Part shown: positions 38,363 through 46,519 of the stretch, piece after piece | Layout of the letters: each line of letters opens with the position of its first letter | How positions within the stretch are numbered: the stretch's first letter is position 1 | The notes under the pieces: generated by a model | The model's database searches: none | Told to the model about the DNA's origin: nothing | Seen by the model: only the letters and a program-made list of their open reading frames with translations | Made by a program: the position numbers and the translations under genes | Source: Proteus vulgaris | GTDB taxonomy: Bacteria > Pseudomonadota > Gammaproteobacteria > Enterobacterales > Enterobacteriaceae | DNA: 64,000 bases | Assembly (NCBI RefSeq): GCF_023100685.1 | Contig: NZ_CP090064.1 | Location: 310,001-374,000 of the forward strand | Direction of reading: 5' to 3'

Positions 38363-38495
38363 ATAATAGATAAATGTATTAATAATAGAAACGACAGATA
38401 CAGTTATTCCTCATGATTAACATGATAAGAGTGAGTGTAATGGAATAATTTAACTCAGAAATAAGCGAGGTAAGCGAAAATGGGAAGGGTGTTAA

Positions 38496-38705
38496 TTACT
38501 TTCTTGATTCTCTAATCTTCTTTTCTAACCATTTTTCTACTTCACATTTATACCAGCGTGAACTTCGCCCTAGTTTAATGGGTTCAGGAAATTCACCCTT
38601 TTGAATCAGTGCATAAAACCATTTATCGGTGAGTTTAGTAAATTGAGTAATAAATTTCATATCGATTAACTCACCGTCTAGTAAAGAAGTGGGTTGTGTA
38701 TTCAT
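38496..38705 (-). CDS. AlpA-family transcriptional regulator (copy 2)
   Basis: 69 aa; 'DMKFITQFTKLTDKWFYALI' and 'GEFPEPIKLGRSSRWYKCEV' match copy 1 at 37,094. It is directly downstream of the intact Gp2/YfjJ-type gene, the same arrangement as the decayed first module, which indicates either module duplication or two stacked satellites. Confidence 0.88.
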   Translation of the reverse strand: MNTQPTSLLDGELIDMKFITQFTKLTDKWFYALIQKGEFPEPIKLGRSSRWYKCEVEKWLEKKIRESRK

Positions 38706-38810
38706 AATAATGCTCCTGTCTTTTATGGGAATGAAAAGGCAGAAGTCGTCTCTTAATTAAAGGAAGAGTATGACTTCTATATCATTACTCTTCCGTGTAA
38801 AAAAAGACTA

Positions 38811-39410
38811 TTAGAGGCTATAACCAATCGAACGATAAGCATCGCTATAGTCTTTTGTGTGGTGTTTAGCTAAGTATTTAACTCGCATTAAAAGGGAATT
38901 TACGTCTTGTTTAAAAGAAGGTGAGTTTCCATCTAAATAATATTTCCCGTACTCTGTAAAATGGACTAAAGAAGCATTAGCAGGGTAATTAATATTAAGT
39001 ACGCTACACCAAGCAGATTGAATAATGGAAGATAAGCTATTATCACTTTCATTATATCGACCTAATGTGTAATAGATGTCTTTATTCAGCAATAAAAGAA
39101 GGTGGTAATGCTTTTGTTTATTCCTTTCACCGTATTCTCTTACCCAAACATAATGTAATGGATTATTGAGTCGCCTACCCCAAGCTTTCTCTTTTCTTCT
39201 CGTATCACTGATTAGTTTTGCTTTGAGTGATTCGATAAAGCGAGTCATCACTTTATTATTAGGTGGAATATCACTAGAGGAATAAGGAAAGCGTAGATCA
39301 ACACGAATAGCAATAATACGTGATAATGAATTTATCGCATCATTAATCACATCGCGAATGATTGTGAGGTAAGACGAATTGTAACTCTCGTCAGGGTAGT
39401 TAATAAGCAT
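38811..39410 (-). CDS. Inovirus Gp2 / YagK-YfjJ family protein (replication-initiator-like)
   Basis: 199 aa. The core 'HYVWVREYGERNKQKHYHLL' contains the HxH metal-binding pair of HUH-type replication initiators, preceded by a long helix and followed by 'YLAKHHTKDYSDAYRSIGYS', the conserved end of the YagK/YfjJ C-terminal domain. Such genes are standard in P4-like satellites and cryptic islands (CP4-57 YfjJ). A role in element replication is inferred from the family. It pairs with alpA copy 2. Confidence 0.85.
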   Translation of the reverse strand: MLINYPDESYNSSYLTIIRDVINDAINSLSRIIAIRVDLRFPYSSSDIPPNNKVMTRFIESLKAKLISDTRRKEKAWGRRLNNPLHYVWVREYGERNKQKHYHLLLLLNKDIYYTLGRYNESDNSLSSIIQSAWCSVLNINYPANASLVHFTEYGKYYLDGNSPSFKQDVNSLLMRVKYLAKHHTKDYSDAYRSIGYSL

Positions 39411-39893
39411 GATCTTTATCCTTGATAATGGGTTTATTCATATCAATGGATGGTTTATTTATTTTTAACTTTATATCTTATTGTGGATGGTTTAATTGAA
39501 CAGTTATTGGTGAGTTAATATGAATGCTTAATATATCTTACTGAAAGAGTGCTTAGTGATGACTTGCTTATCTTTATCACTGAGAGATATATCAGTAAGG
39601 TCGTTATATAAGTAAGGTGAATATGTAACAAAGATAACGATGTAATAATCTTAGGTATATTACTATACCAACAAAGGGGAGTTTACCCTCAGTCATCGTT
39701 GAGAAAAAACAGGCTTTCTATACCCTCTTTTTTTGCGTTTCCTTTCCCCTTTTTTACTCTGATATTAGTTTTAATTATCATCATCTATTTTTCCTTGTAC
39801 TTTCTATGTAAAATGATAACTTGTGTGTTTTAAAATGATAACAATTGTATTTTTTTAGATAACATTTGTTTTTAAATAGATAAGGTTTATGTG
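39411..39893. other. Non-coding spacer upstream of the replication-type module
   Basis: About 480 bp, AT-rich, no gene. CTTACTGA (about 39,536) and TCAGTAAG (about 39,592) form a spaced inverted repeat, and AAAATGATAAC occurs twice just before the next gene. Being next to a replication-initiator-like gene, it could hold the element's origin, but no known origin motif is recognised. Confidence 0.4.
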
Positions 39894-40886
39894 ATGATTT
39901 TAGAGGAAATGAGAGAGGATTTTTACTTTGTTTTACCTGATAAGAAGGATGCTTATATTGAAACTCAGGTTGATAAAGAGTTGTTGGAAAAACTAGGAAG
40001 GTTAAAACAGGATTATTGTTTTTTTACAGAAGTTAAACATAATGAAAAAAAATACTTTATGTCTATTGTTGAGTATATTTATGAATATTTTAATAGAATA
40101 AAAATAAGAGGAATACAAAATGAGGAGATTAATCATCAACTCATTTACATACTGCGTGAACAGATGTATAAAAAAACTTATTTATATAGAAAAATAAAAG
40201 AATATCATGAACTAATTACAACGATAAATAAAAATAGATATATGCTCTGTTTTTCGTTAGGAATGGATCAATTTAATAATGAGCCTGATTTTGATTTTTA
40301 TGATGAATATAAGAAGGTATTATCTTGTTTTTTTAATAACATCCGTTCTCGTGCATTTTATCGAGATTTTGTGATAGGTTATTTCTGGGTTCTTCTTAAA
40401 AAAAAGAAAAATAATAACTGCTATGCTCATATTAACTTTTACTTAAAAGAGGAGGGTTTTAATAAAAAACTAATAAGGGAAATAAACAGTGTTTGGCGAA
40501 AGGTTATTAAATCAGAAAATAGAACAGGTGAGGTTTTATATTTCACAATGAAAGAAAATATCAACCCGGCTGAACAGTATGAAAGTATGGGTGATAGTAC
40601 CACAAGAAGAAAGATAAAAAAGAAATATGAAAAAGTGGTTTCTATTGCATCCATAAAAAATGATAAAACCCTTATTCTTTACCCTGATTTTAATGAAGGT
40701 AATGAAAATTATGAATACTATTTTAATAACAGCAATAAAAAAGAGTTTTTTGAAAATTACCTTATATCGTTAGCAAAAAAATCTTTTTATATACCGAATT
40801 TTAGAGGGTGTGGTACGGCATCAGTAGAAATGGCAAAAAATAAACTAAAAAAAGATAAGGAAAAGAATAAATCAAAAAAATCTTAG
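39894..40886 (+). CDS. Hypothetical protein, possible distant Gp2-like replication protein
   Basis: 330 aa from ATG 39894 (a GTG at 39891 is equally possible); a TAAGG ribosome site precedes it. It is very Lys/Asn/Tyr-rich with a basic C-terminus (KKDKEKNKSKKS). The stretch 'VIGYFWVLLKKKKNNNCYAH' followed by 'INFYLKEEG' echoes the 'GYFWKLE...GYHYHLIFF' core of Gp2 proteins, with the first metal histidine replaced, which is the only hint of function. It is divergent from the Gp2/AlpA module. Confidence 0.6.
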   Translation: MILEEMREDFYFVLPDKKDAYIETQVDKELLEKLGRLKQDYCFFTEVKHNEKKYFMSIVEYIYEYFNRIKIRGIQNEEINHQLIYILREQMYKKTYLYRKIKEYHELITTINKNRYMLCFSLGMDQFNNEPDFDFYDEYKKVLSCFFNNIRSRAFYRDFVIGYFWVLLKKKKNNNCYAHINFYLKEEGFNKKLIREINSVWRKVIKSENRTGEVLYFTMKENINPAEQYESMGDSTTRRKIKKKYEKVVSIASIKNDKTLILYPDFNEGNENYEYYFNNSNKKEFFENYLISLAKKSFYIPNFRGCGTASVEMAKNKLKKDKEKNKSKKS

Positions 40887-41052
40887 ATATATATTAATCA
40901 CGCGAAGCCAAACAAAAGGCTTTATCATTGAAGCGACACACCCTGTCGTTTCAGTCTTTTTTATTATTCAAAAATAATCAATTTGCCTGCCATATCCTGT
41001 CAGTCGGGTGTTTTATAGTAATGCCATCTTATATTTAATGAGGTATACCAAG

Positions 41053-41784
41053 ATGGCAACTTATCGTATTGATGCAGATTTATCCTTTATTGGGCAATGC
41101 AGTAATGAAGACCTCTCGTTATTATTATCAGTATTAACGCATGATGTTAAAGACGGTGAAAAACGTTGGTCTGAAACCTTAACAAGCACGCCTGAATATC
41201 AACTCTTCTATCCTAATCACCAAAAATATTGGCCTGCTATTTGTGCTGAATTACAAACCTATGGTGCTAATAGCGTCGTCAGTTTATTTCGCGGTAATAA
41301 AGGCGTGCTATACCGTGAAATATTAACGGACGTCTGTGATAAGTTGGCGGTGAATTACGCCACAAACAGTGAAACAGAAACCATTGAATTAAATCTTTTA
41401 TTAAAAGTCTTTGAAAAAAGCTTAGATAACATGACACAGGAGGAATTAAAAACACTGGCTCAAGAATTACAATTAAATCTCACCAATCCCACCCCGCAAT
41501 TGGTGTTAATTGCCATGCAGGCCGCCATTAGAACATCCGGTTTTGCGGCCTTAGAACTTGCGACCTTATCCGCTATCAGCGTGATTAATGCCTTAGGCGG
41601 TGTAGCGACCTTTGGCACGCTGTTTGTGGCTCAACGCGCGCTGTCGTTTATTGCTGGGCCTATTGGTCTCGCTCTCAGTTCTGCTTGGCTACTGTCTGAT
41701 ATCGCAGGCCCCGCCTATCGTGTCACGGTACCGGCTTGCATTATTGTGGCTTATTTACGCCAAAAACACCTTTCTCACGACTAA
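41053..41784 (+). CDS. YaaW-like protein (UPF0174/DUF3944 type)
   Basis: 243 aa from the ATG at 41053. Typical parts are 'DLSFIGQCSNEDLSLLLSVL' near the N-terminus, 'YPNHQKYWPAICAELQTYGA' and 'NSVVSLFRGNKGVLYREIL', then hydrophobic C-terminal helices and 'GPAYRVTVPACIIVAYLRQ'. These match E. coli YaaW in order. Function unknown; members are common on accessory islands. It opens a + strand block of seven genes. Confidence 0.85.
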   Translation: MATYRIDADLSFIGQCSNEDLSLLLSVLTHDVKDGEKRWSETLTSTPEYQLFYPNHQKYWPAICAELQTYGANSVVSLFRGNKGVLYREILTDVCDKLAVNYATNSETETIELNLLLKVFEKSLDNMTQEELKTLAQELQLNLTNPTPQLVLIAMQAAIRTSGFAALELATLSAISVINALGGVATFGTLFVAQRALSFIAGPIGLALSSAWLLSDIAGPAYRVTVPACIIVAYLRQKHLSHD

Positions 41785-41823
41785 CGTCATTTTTCGCTTG
41801 TTGGCTTTAACGGAATAACGTCT

Positions 41824-42504
41824 ATGTCATTGTCTCAACATCGTCATGACCGTTTAGCACAACGGTTAGCCTTTATTATTACGCAGTTGTTTAAAGGCGA
41901 AACGCTGTCGCTGACGGCATTGGCACACGAGTTTAATGTGTCAGTGCGCACTTTACAGCGTGACTTTAATGAACGATTGATTTATCTCGACTTGGAATAC
42001 AAAGACGGCTGTTATGGGTTAGCGAAATCACAACGTCTTTTTAGAACCGATAAAGACATTCTGCAATTTGCGTCCATGACAAGTATGGTGCCGTTCTTTC
42101 CTTCTCTCGATAGAAAGCTTATTTCGGTGTTATTAGACACCGAAGAAGCTCCACCTTATCTGATTTATCACGAGGCACCTCAGCATTCACCTTCGCTGTT
42201 TGGCGCGTTTGCTGTATTGACGCAAGCCATTATTGATAAACGCTGTATTCAATTTTTGTATCGCGATACGACCGTAAAAGGGATTGCGCCTTATAAGCTG
42301 ATTTACTTCGACGGCTATTGGTATTTTTGCGGTGCCAAAGAGAAAGCGATACAGGTTTTCTACATGAAAGAGATGAGTGATGTGTTTGTCACCCAACGTA
42401 CCTTTATTAAACAAAAGGAGATAGAACACCTAATACAACAACCCCAATTTATTACCGCATTACCTCACTTTCACTATATCAAGGCACTGACTTCGCCCTC
42501 TTAG
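41824..42504 (+). CDS. WYL-domain transcriptional regulator
   Basis: 226 aa: an N-terminal DeoR-type winged helix ('LSLTALAHEFNVSVRTLQRD') and a C-terminal WYL domain ('IQFLYRDTTVKGIAPYKLIY', 'FDGYWYFCGAKEKAIQVF'). WYL proteins sense ligands, often nucleic-acid-derived, and frequently regulate defence islands and satellites (YfjR of CP4-57, BrxR types). It probably controls this block of small genes (inference). Confidence 0.9.
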   Translation: MSLSQHRHDRLAQRLAFIITQLFKGETLSLTALAHEFNVSVRTLQRDFNERLIYLDLEYKDGCYGLAKSQRLFRTDKDILQFASMTSMVPFFPSLDRKLISVLLDTEEAPPYLIYHEAPQHSPSLFGAFAVLTQAIIDKRCIQFLYRDTTVKGIAPYKLIYFDGYWYFCGAKEKAIQVFYMKEMSDVFVTQRTFIKQKEIEHLIQQPQFITALPHFHYIKALTSPS

Positions 42505-42530
42505 TCCAGTGAGCAATAAGGAGTTTTATG

Positions 42531-42749
42531 ATGTTTTCATTCAATCGAGGTGTCGCAAGCTTACTCGGTACCGTCACTACGCTTTATCTCGCCTACCAAG
42601 CCCAAGCACGCTGTAAGGTGAATAGGTTACACGATGATGTCTCCATTCCCTTACAACGCGCGGTGCGACTGCTGATGGCCTTTATGACGGTGGTGATTAT
42701 CGGTGGGATATCTGACGCCATGATAAAAGCCACTTTCTCTTCTTTATAA
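42531..42749 (+). CDS. Small membrane protein, paralogue of the product at 43345
   Basis: 72 aa starting at ATG 42531 (GGAG upstream). Two hydrophobic helices flank a charged loop: 'GVASLLGTVTTLYLAYQAQA' and 'AVRLLMAFMTVVIIGGISDA'. The gene at 43,345 has the same layout and related sequence. Function unknown. Confidence 0.65.
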   Translation: MFSFNRGVASLLGTVTTLYLAYQAQARCKVNRLHDDVSIPLQRAVRLLMAFMTVVIIGGISDAMIKATFSSL

Positions 42750-42802
42750 GTAATACGTACTTTTTATTATTGTATTAATAATTTGATTCATTAAGGAATT
42801 TT

Positions 42803-43255
42803 ATGATGTTTAAGAAAATCAGTTTATTCGTGATGAGTGCAGTGATTATTCCTTCCGCAAGTGCCCTTTATTTACCCGGTGAAGTTCAACCTGACCGTTA
42901 TACCTATTATTTAACCCCTGAATTTGCACAAACGTTAAAAGTGGAAAATGATAAACGGGAAGGTAAATGGCGTGCAGGATTGCCAGCAGGACAACTTATT
43001 TCAGAAACTGATTGGCGAAAATCGGGGAATAAACCTGCCCCAAAAGCAATTACCTGTATCAGCAGTATTTACTTTAATACGGGTGCACAAGCGAATTGGT
43101 TAAAAGTGGCGTGTTTAGATAACCAAGGTCTTGAGTACAGCACGTCACGTCAATGGCCCGCTAAGTCCATCGCCACTAAAGTGTGTAAAGTGGGTGAACC
43201 ACACTGTGAGTCATTTTTAACCTTACAATCAGATACATGGTCTGGCCCTCAATGA
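42803..43255 (+). CDS. Secreted protein of unknown function
   Basis: 150 aa (MM start, AAGGA upstream). A signal peptide ('ISLFVMSAVIIPSASA') is followed by 'LYLPGEVQPDRYTYYLTPEF' and a mature domain with four cysteines near the end ('CISSIYF', 'VACLDNQ', 'KVCKVGEPHCESF'). It resembles the exported small proteins of the CP4-57-like yfjS/yfjT region in size and position, but I cannot confirm identity. Confidence 0.65.
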   Translation: MMFKKISLFVMSAVIIPSASALYLPGEVQPDRYTYYLTPEFAQTLKVENDKREGKWRAGLPAGQLISETDWRKSGNKPAPKAITCISSIYFNTGAQANWLKVACLDNQGLEYSTSRQWPAKSIATKVCKVGEPHCESFLTLQSDTWSGPQ

Positions 43256-43344
43256 GTCAATATAGGTTGATAGCGTTATTAACATCAACACGTTTCCTTT
43301 TTATATGCCACTCAAATTGAGTGGCTTTTTTTTGAGGTTTTTCT

Positions 43345-43560
43345 ATGTCGTTATGTCGATGGGTTGCCCAAGCCAGTGGGGCACTTGTGGTTTTAGCGTC
43401 CGCCTACTGTGCCCAAAAAGCGGTGGATGAAGCGTTACAGCAACGCCCTGAACTCAGTGATGATAGCCGTCAAACAGCCCGTTTGGGTGCGGCGTTTACG
43501 TGTGCCGTTATCGTCGGCAGTGTGGTGGATAAAAGCATACAAGCGCTTTTTAAACCCTAA
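43345..43560 (+). CDS. Small membrane protein (paralogue of 42531)
   Basis: 71 aa with two hydrophobic segments: 'VAQASGALVVLASAYCAQKA' and 'AAFTCAVIVGSVVDKSIQAL'. It shares length, topology and the C-terminal pattern with the protein at 42,531-42,749. The secreted protein gene lies between the two copies. Function unknown. Confidence 0.65.
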   Translation: MSLCRWVAQASGALVVLASAYCAQKAVDEALQQRPELSDDSRQTARLGAAFTCAVIVGSVVDKSIQALFKP

Positions 43561-43631
43561 CTATCGCGATGGGCCGTTGGTTTTACTCACTCCATCCTGA
43601 TTTGCTTTCATTAACATTTTAATCCCTATAA

Positions 43632-43657
43632 CGAGGCTCATCACGCCTCGTTTTTTT
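43632..43657 (+). terminator. Rho-independent terminator
   Basis: CGAGGC pairs with GCCTCG around a 7-nt loop, followed by seven T, just ahead of the ArdB gene. Confidence 0.75.
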
Positions 43658-43681
43658 ATGCCCTCAACAAGGAAATTTATC

Positions 43682-44101
43682 ATGTCTTCAATTGAACACG
43701 TTATCTCTAAAGAAGTTTCGTTACACCATCGTGATAATTTTTGGTTTCAGCACTTTGGTGCTATTCCACAATGGTTAAAAATAGAATCCGTTATCTTTCA
43801 CACCCTCGACCAATTATGCCCTGACTATCACGGCGGTTTTTGGTCGTTCTGTACGTTATCAAATCAAGGCGCTTACCTTTACCCTGATTTGCTTGAAGAG
43901 AAGCTGCTATTAATCAATCCGCATAACGGGCATGAAGCGCAGGTTTCGCCTCACGCGATGGGCATTGTCGTGTGCTTATTAGTTTTCAGCTTGTGGTCAT
44001 TTAAAACAGAGAGTGAGGTGATGTGTGAACGTTTTTATCAACTGAAGGATTTTGCTTCGCAACACCCAGAAGCAGAGGTCATCTTTTACCTGATTGATTA
44101 A
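43682..44101 (+). CDS. ArdB/KlcA-family antirestriction protein (YfjX-like)
   Basis: 139 aa from the ATG at 43682 (AAGGA upstream). Family marks are 'FWFQHFGAIPQWLKIESVIF', 'CPDYHGGFWSFCTLSNQGAY', 'SPHAMGIVVCLLVFSLWSF' and the ending 'ASQHPEAEVIFYLID'. ArdB/KlcA proteins protect incoming DNA from type I restriction without being DNA mimics of the ArdA kind. On an island it would aid transfer. Confidence 0.92.
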   Translation: MSSIEHVISKEVSLHHRDNFWFQHFGAIPQWLKIESVIFHTLDQLCPDYHGGFWSFCTLSNQGAYLYPDLLEEKLLLINPHNGHEAQVSPHAMGIVVCLLVFSLWSFKTESEVMCERFYQLKDFASQHPEAEVIFYLID

Positions 44102-44231
44102 TCCGTTATCCCCCATTTACATTTGCCTTTCTGCATTCACCCATTTGTCTTATTTCTATTGACATTATTTCACCGTATTTAACGCGTTTATTTATCTCAC
44201 CTAATCCAATATATTATTTAAGGAATTGATG

Positions 44232-45068
44232 ATGAGTCGATTAGCCTCACGCTTTGGGCGTGCCAACAGTATTCGTCGTGACCGTCCACTCACAACAGAA
44301 GAGTTATTTTGTACCGTACCCAGTGTCTTCTCTGAAGAAAAACATGAGTCGAGAAGTGACCGTTATACTTATATCCCCACTATTACTTTACTTGATAGCC
44401 TACAAAAAGAAGGGTTTTATCCGTTCTTTGCCTGCCAGACTCGTGTACGTGATGCTAGTCGTCGAGAGCACACCAAACACATGCTTCGCCTGAGACGATA
44501 TGACCAAATTACCGGTAGTCAAGTACCTGAAATTATTCTCTTAAATAGTCACGATGGCTCAAGCAGTTATCAAATGTTACCGGGCTTATTTAGAGCGGTA
44601 TGTCAGAATGGGCTAGTGTGCGGTGATACCTTCGGTGAAGTGCGAGTGCCACACAAAGGTGATGTTGTTGGCAAGGTAATTGAGGGAGCATATGAAGTAC
44701 TAGAAACGTTTGATGCAGTAGCTGAAAAGCAAGAACAAATGCAATCGTTATTGTTACCGCCACCAGCACAACAAGCCTTAGCGCAAGCTGCACTCACATA
44801 TCGTTATGGCGAGGAGCATCAACCAATTACAGAGAACCAAGTATTACAACCTCGTCGTTGGGAAGATAAGAAAGATGATCTTTGGACGGTATACCAACGT
44901 TTGCAGGAGAATTTAATCAAGGGAGGATTATCGGGAAGGAATACGAAAGGTAAGCGAGCACGTACTCGTTCAGTTAATGGCATTGATGGTGATATTAAAT
45001 TGAATAAGGCACTGTGGGTAATGACAGAAAAGATGCATGAACATTTTTCTGGAAGGGAAAGTATATAG
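44232..45068 (+). CDS. DUF932 protein (YfjQ/YkfB-like)
   Basis: 278 aa; AAGGAA 6 nt before ATG 44232 favours that start over ATG 44229. It opens 'SRLASRFGRANSIRRDRPLT', as YfjQ does, and contains 'HMLRLRRYDQ', 'PEIILLNSHDGSSSYQMLPG' and 'FRAVCQNGLVCGDTFGEVRV', the DUF932 core also found in phage and plasmid proteins. Function is unknown; the family is almost always on mobile elements beside ArdB. Confidence 0.92.
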   Translation: MSRLASRFGRANSIRRDRPLTTEELFCTVPSVFSEEKHESRSDRYTYIPTITLLDSLQKEGFYPFFACQTRVRDASRREHTKHMLRLRRYDQITGSQVPEIILLNSHDGSSSYQMLPGLFRAVCQNGLVCGDTFGEVRVPHKGDVVGKVIEGAYEVLETFDAVAEKQEQMQSLLLPPPAQQALAQAALTYRYGEEHQPITENQVLQPRRWEDKKDDLWTVYQRLQENLIKGGLSGRNTKGKRARTRSVNGIDGDIKLNKALWVMTEKMHEHFSGRESI

Positions 45069-45226
45069 ATAATAGTAGCACATTGTTTTTCATCAAATAA
45101 TGTGCTTGCTATTTATTTGCTGGTGGCCTTATTTTTTTGTTAAAAATGCTATATTGTTGTTCAATTTTACCAAACAACTGCGGATTGTCAGTTTTGTCCT
45201 AGAGGCGGATACATATAAGCATTAAG

Positions 45227-46363
45227 TTGAAACGTGAGTTCGTATGTCTTAAATTGAAAGGCAATTTCAAGGAGCATAAGGATATTTTAAAATTGAAGAC
45301 ATTAGATTTAGTTCACGACTTTGGCAATAATAGAACTTCAGGGGCTGGGGGAATTTGCAGAGTAAGATGTTACATAAATCAAGAAAAAATTATTGTATTG
45401 TTAACAGACTTGGGGGCATTAAATGATGGCCTGTCAGTAACTAATGGGGTGGAAAAGATAATAAGTTCAGTCATTGAACATGGGATAGTTACACAACCTG
45501 ACATTTTCATAGAGCATTACGAAAGAAACTCACATGAGCTTGATACGTTTGATATTGTGAGTATAAGCCCAAAAACAGAATGGGAATCAATATCAAGAAA
45601 AAAAGTATTAGGCATACTCGGTTGTGATGAAGATGAGCTTTCCGAACGAAGTATAAATAACAGAAAAATTTATGAGCAAGCAGATAAAATAAGATACGCT
45701 CGAGATCCTTTTGTCGATTCAACTTATATTCCATCACCAGAGTTTATTTCTCGCAAGTGTGAAATATTACACTCTATGATTCCCAAATCTTCAATTGTTC
45801 AACTAATTGAATCAGGTGCAAAAGAACAAGAAATACAGAGGGTTTTAAAAAAAGATTTATCTTTAATTGCAGAAGCTTACGTCCGCGGTGATGAATACAT
45901 TTGTTTTTCCGAATATCCGTTAGCTGACGGATCAATCGATTTTGTAATTTTCACAGGAAGGTCGCGTATGGATATCATACTGATTGAAGTGAAAGGTGCT
46001 AACTTTAACTTAATTAATGCAAATAGCTACGGCTCATTTAACCATAAGGTGAGTGATGCCGCAGAACAGATCCAAAAGAGGCTTGGTATAATCTATAGGA
46101 ATTATGAATTATTTAGGAAAAATGCCCATGAAAAACGAATGAAAGTTTTATCGGGTGATTTAATTCATAATGCATTTGTTGGGCCTGAATCATGCGTACA
46201 AGTGGATCCGAACAAAGATGTATACATTCGCTCTGTTGTTATTGGGGGGCGTACAGTAAACGATTTAGAGGAAAGTAAAAAACGCCATGACTATGAAATG
46301 CGCTCGACTCCACCTATCCGTATTGAATCTTGGGATACTTGGCTTAGGAGGTTAACGCGATAG
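45227..46363 (+). CDS. sduA: Shedu-type antiphage nuclease (SduA, DUF4263)
   Basis: 378 aa from a TTG at 45227. The C-terminal half is the Shedu PD-(D/E)XK domain: 'FSEYPLADGSIDFVIF' (Asp238), 'ILIEVKGANF' (Glu254, Lys256) and 'AEQIQKRLG' (glutamine motif). Residues 200-215 'QEIQRVLKKDLSLIAE' form the family's helix before it. The N-terminal ~160 residues are a separate domain that would sense infection. Single-gene Shedu systems stop phage by nucleic-acid cleavage. The start is uncertain: an in-frame stop at 45200, a good AGAGGCGG at 45201-45208, but only ATA/ATT codons at ideal spacing. Confidence 0.87.
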   Translation: MKREFVCLKLKGNFKEHKDILKLKTLDLVHDFGNNRTSGAGGICRVRCYINQEKIIVLLTDLGALNDGLSVTNGVEKIISSVIEHGIVTQPDIFIEHYERNSHELDTFDIVSISPKTEWESISRKKVLGILGCDEDELSERSINNRKIYEQADKIRYARDPFVDSTYIPSPEFISRKCEILHSMIPKSSIVQLIESGAKEQEIQRVLKKDLSLIAEAYVRGDEYICFSEYPLADGSIDFVIFTGRSRMDIILIEVKGANFNLINANSYGSFNHKVSDAAEQIQKRLGIIYRNYELFRKNAHEKRMKVLSGDLIHNAFVGPESCVQVDPNKDVYIRSVVIGGRTVNDLEESKKRHDYEMRSTPPIRIESWDTWLRRLTR

Positions 46364-46519
46364 TTTACGTGAACAGTATCAGAATATAGCTTTTGTTCAG
46401 CAAGTTCAAAGTAGCGCTTCATCGGAGATATATCGAAAACAGTTAGAAAATTCTAATTTAACGTGTCTCAATTAATGGGAAGTAGACAATATGACTACCC
46501 CTGTACTCTGTTTTAAAAA

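Noticed and set aside
46364..46519. Short frame after the Shedu gene (reads 'REQYQNIAFVQQVQ')
   Set aside because: It has no start codon or ribosome site and no recognised family; it may be a relic, but the evidence is too thin to annotate.
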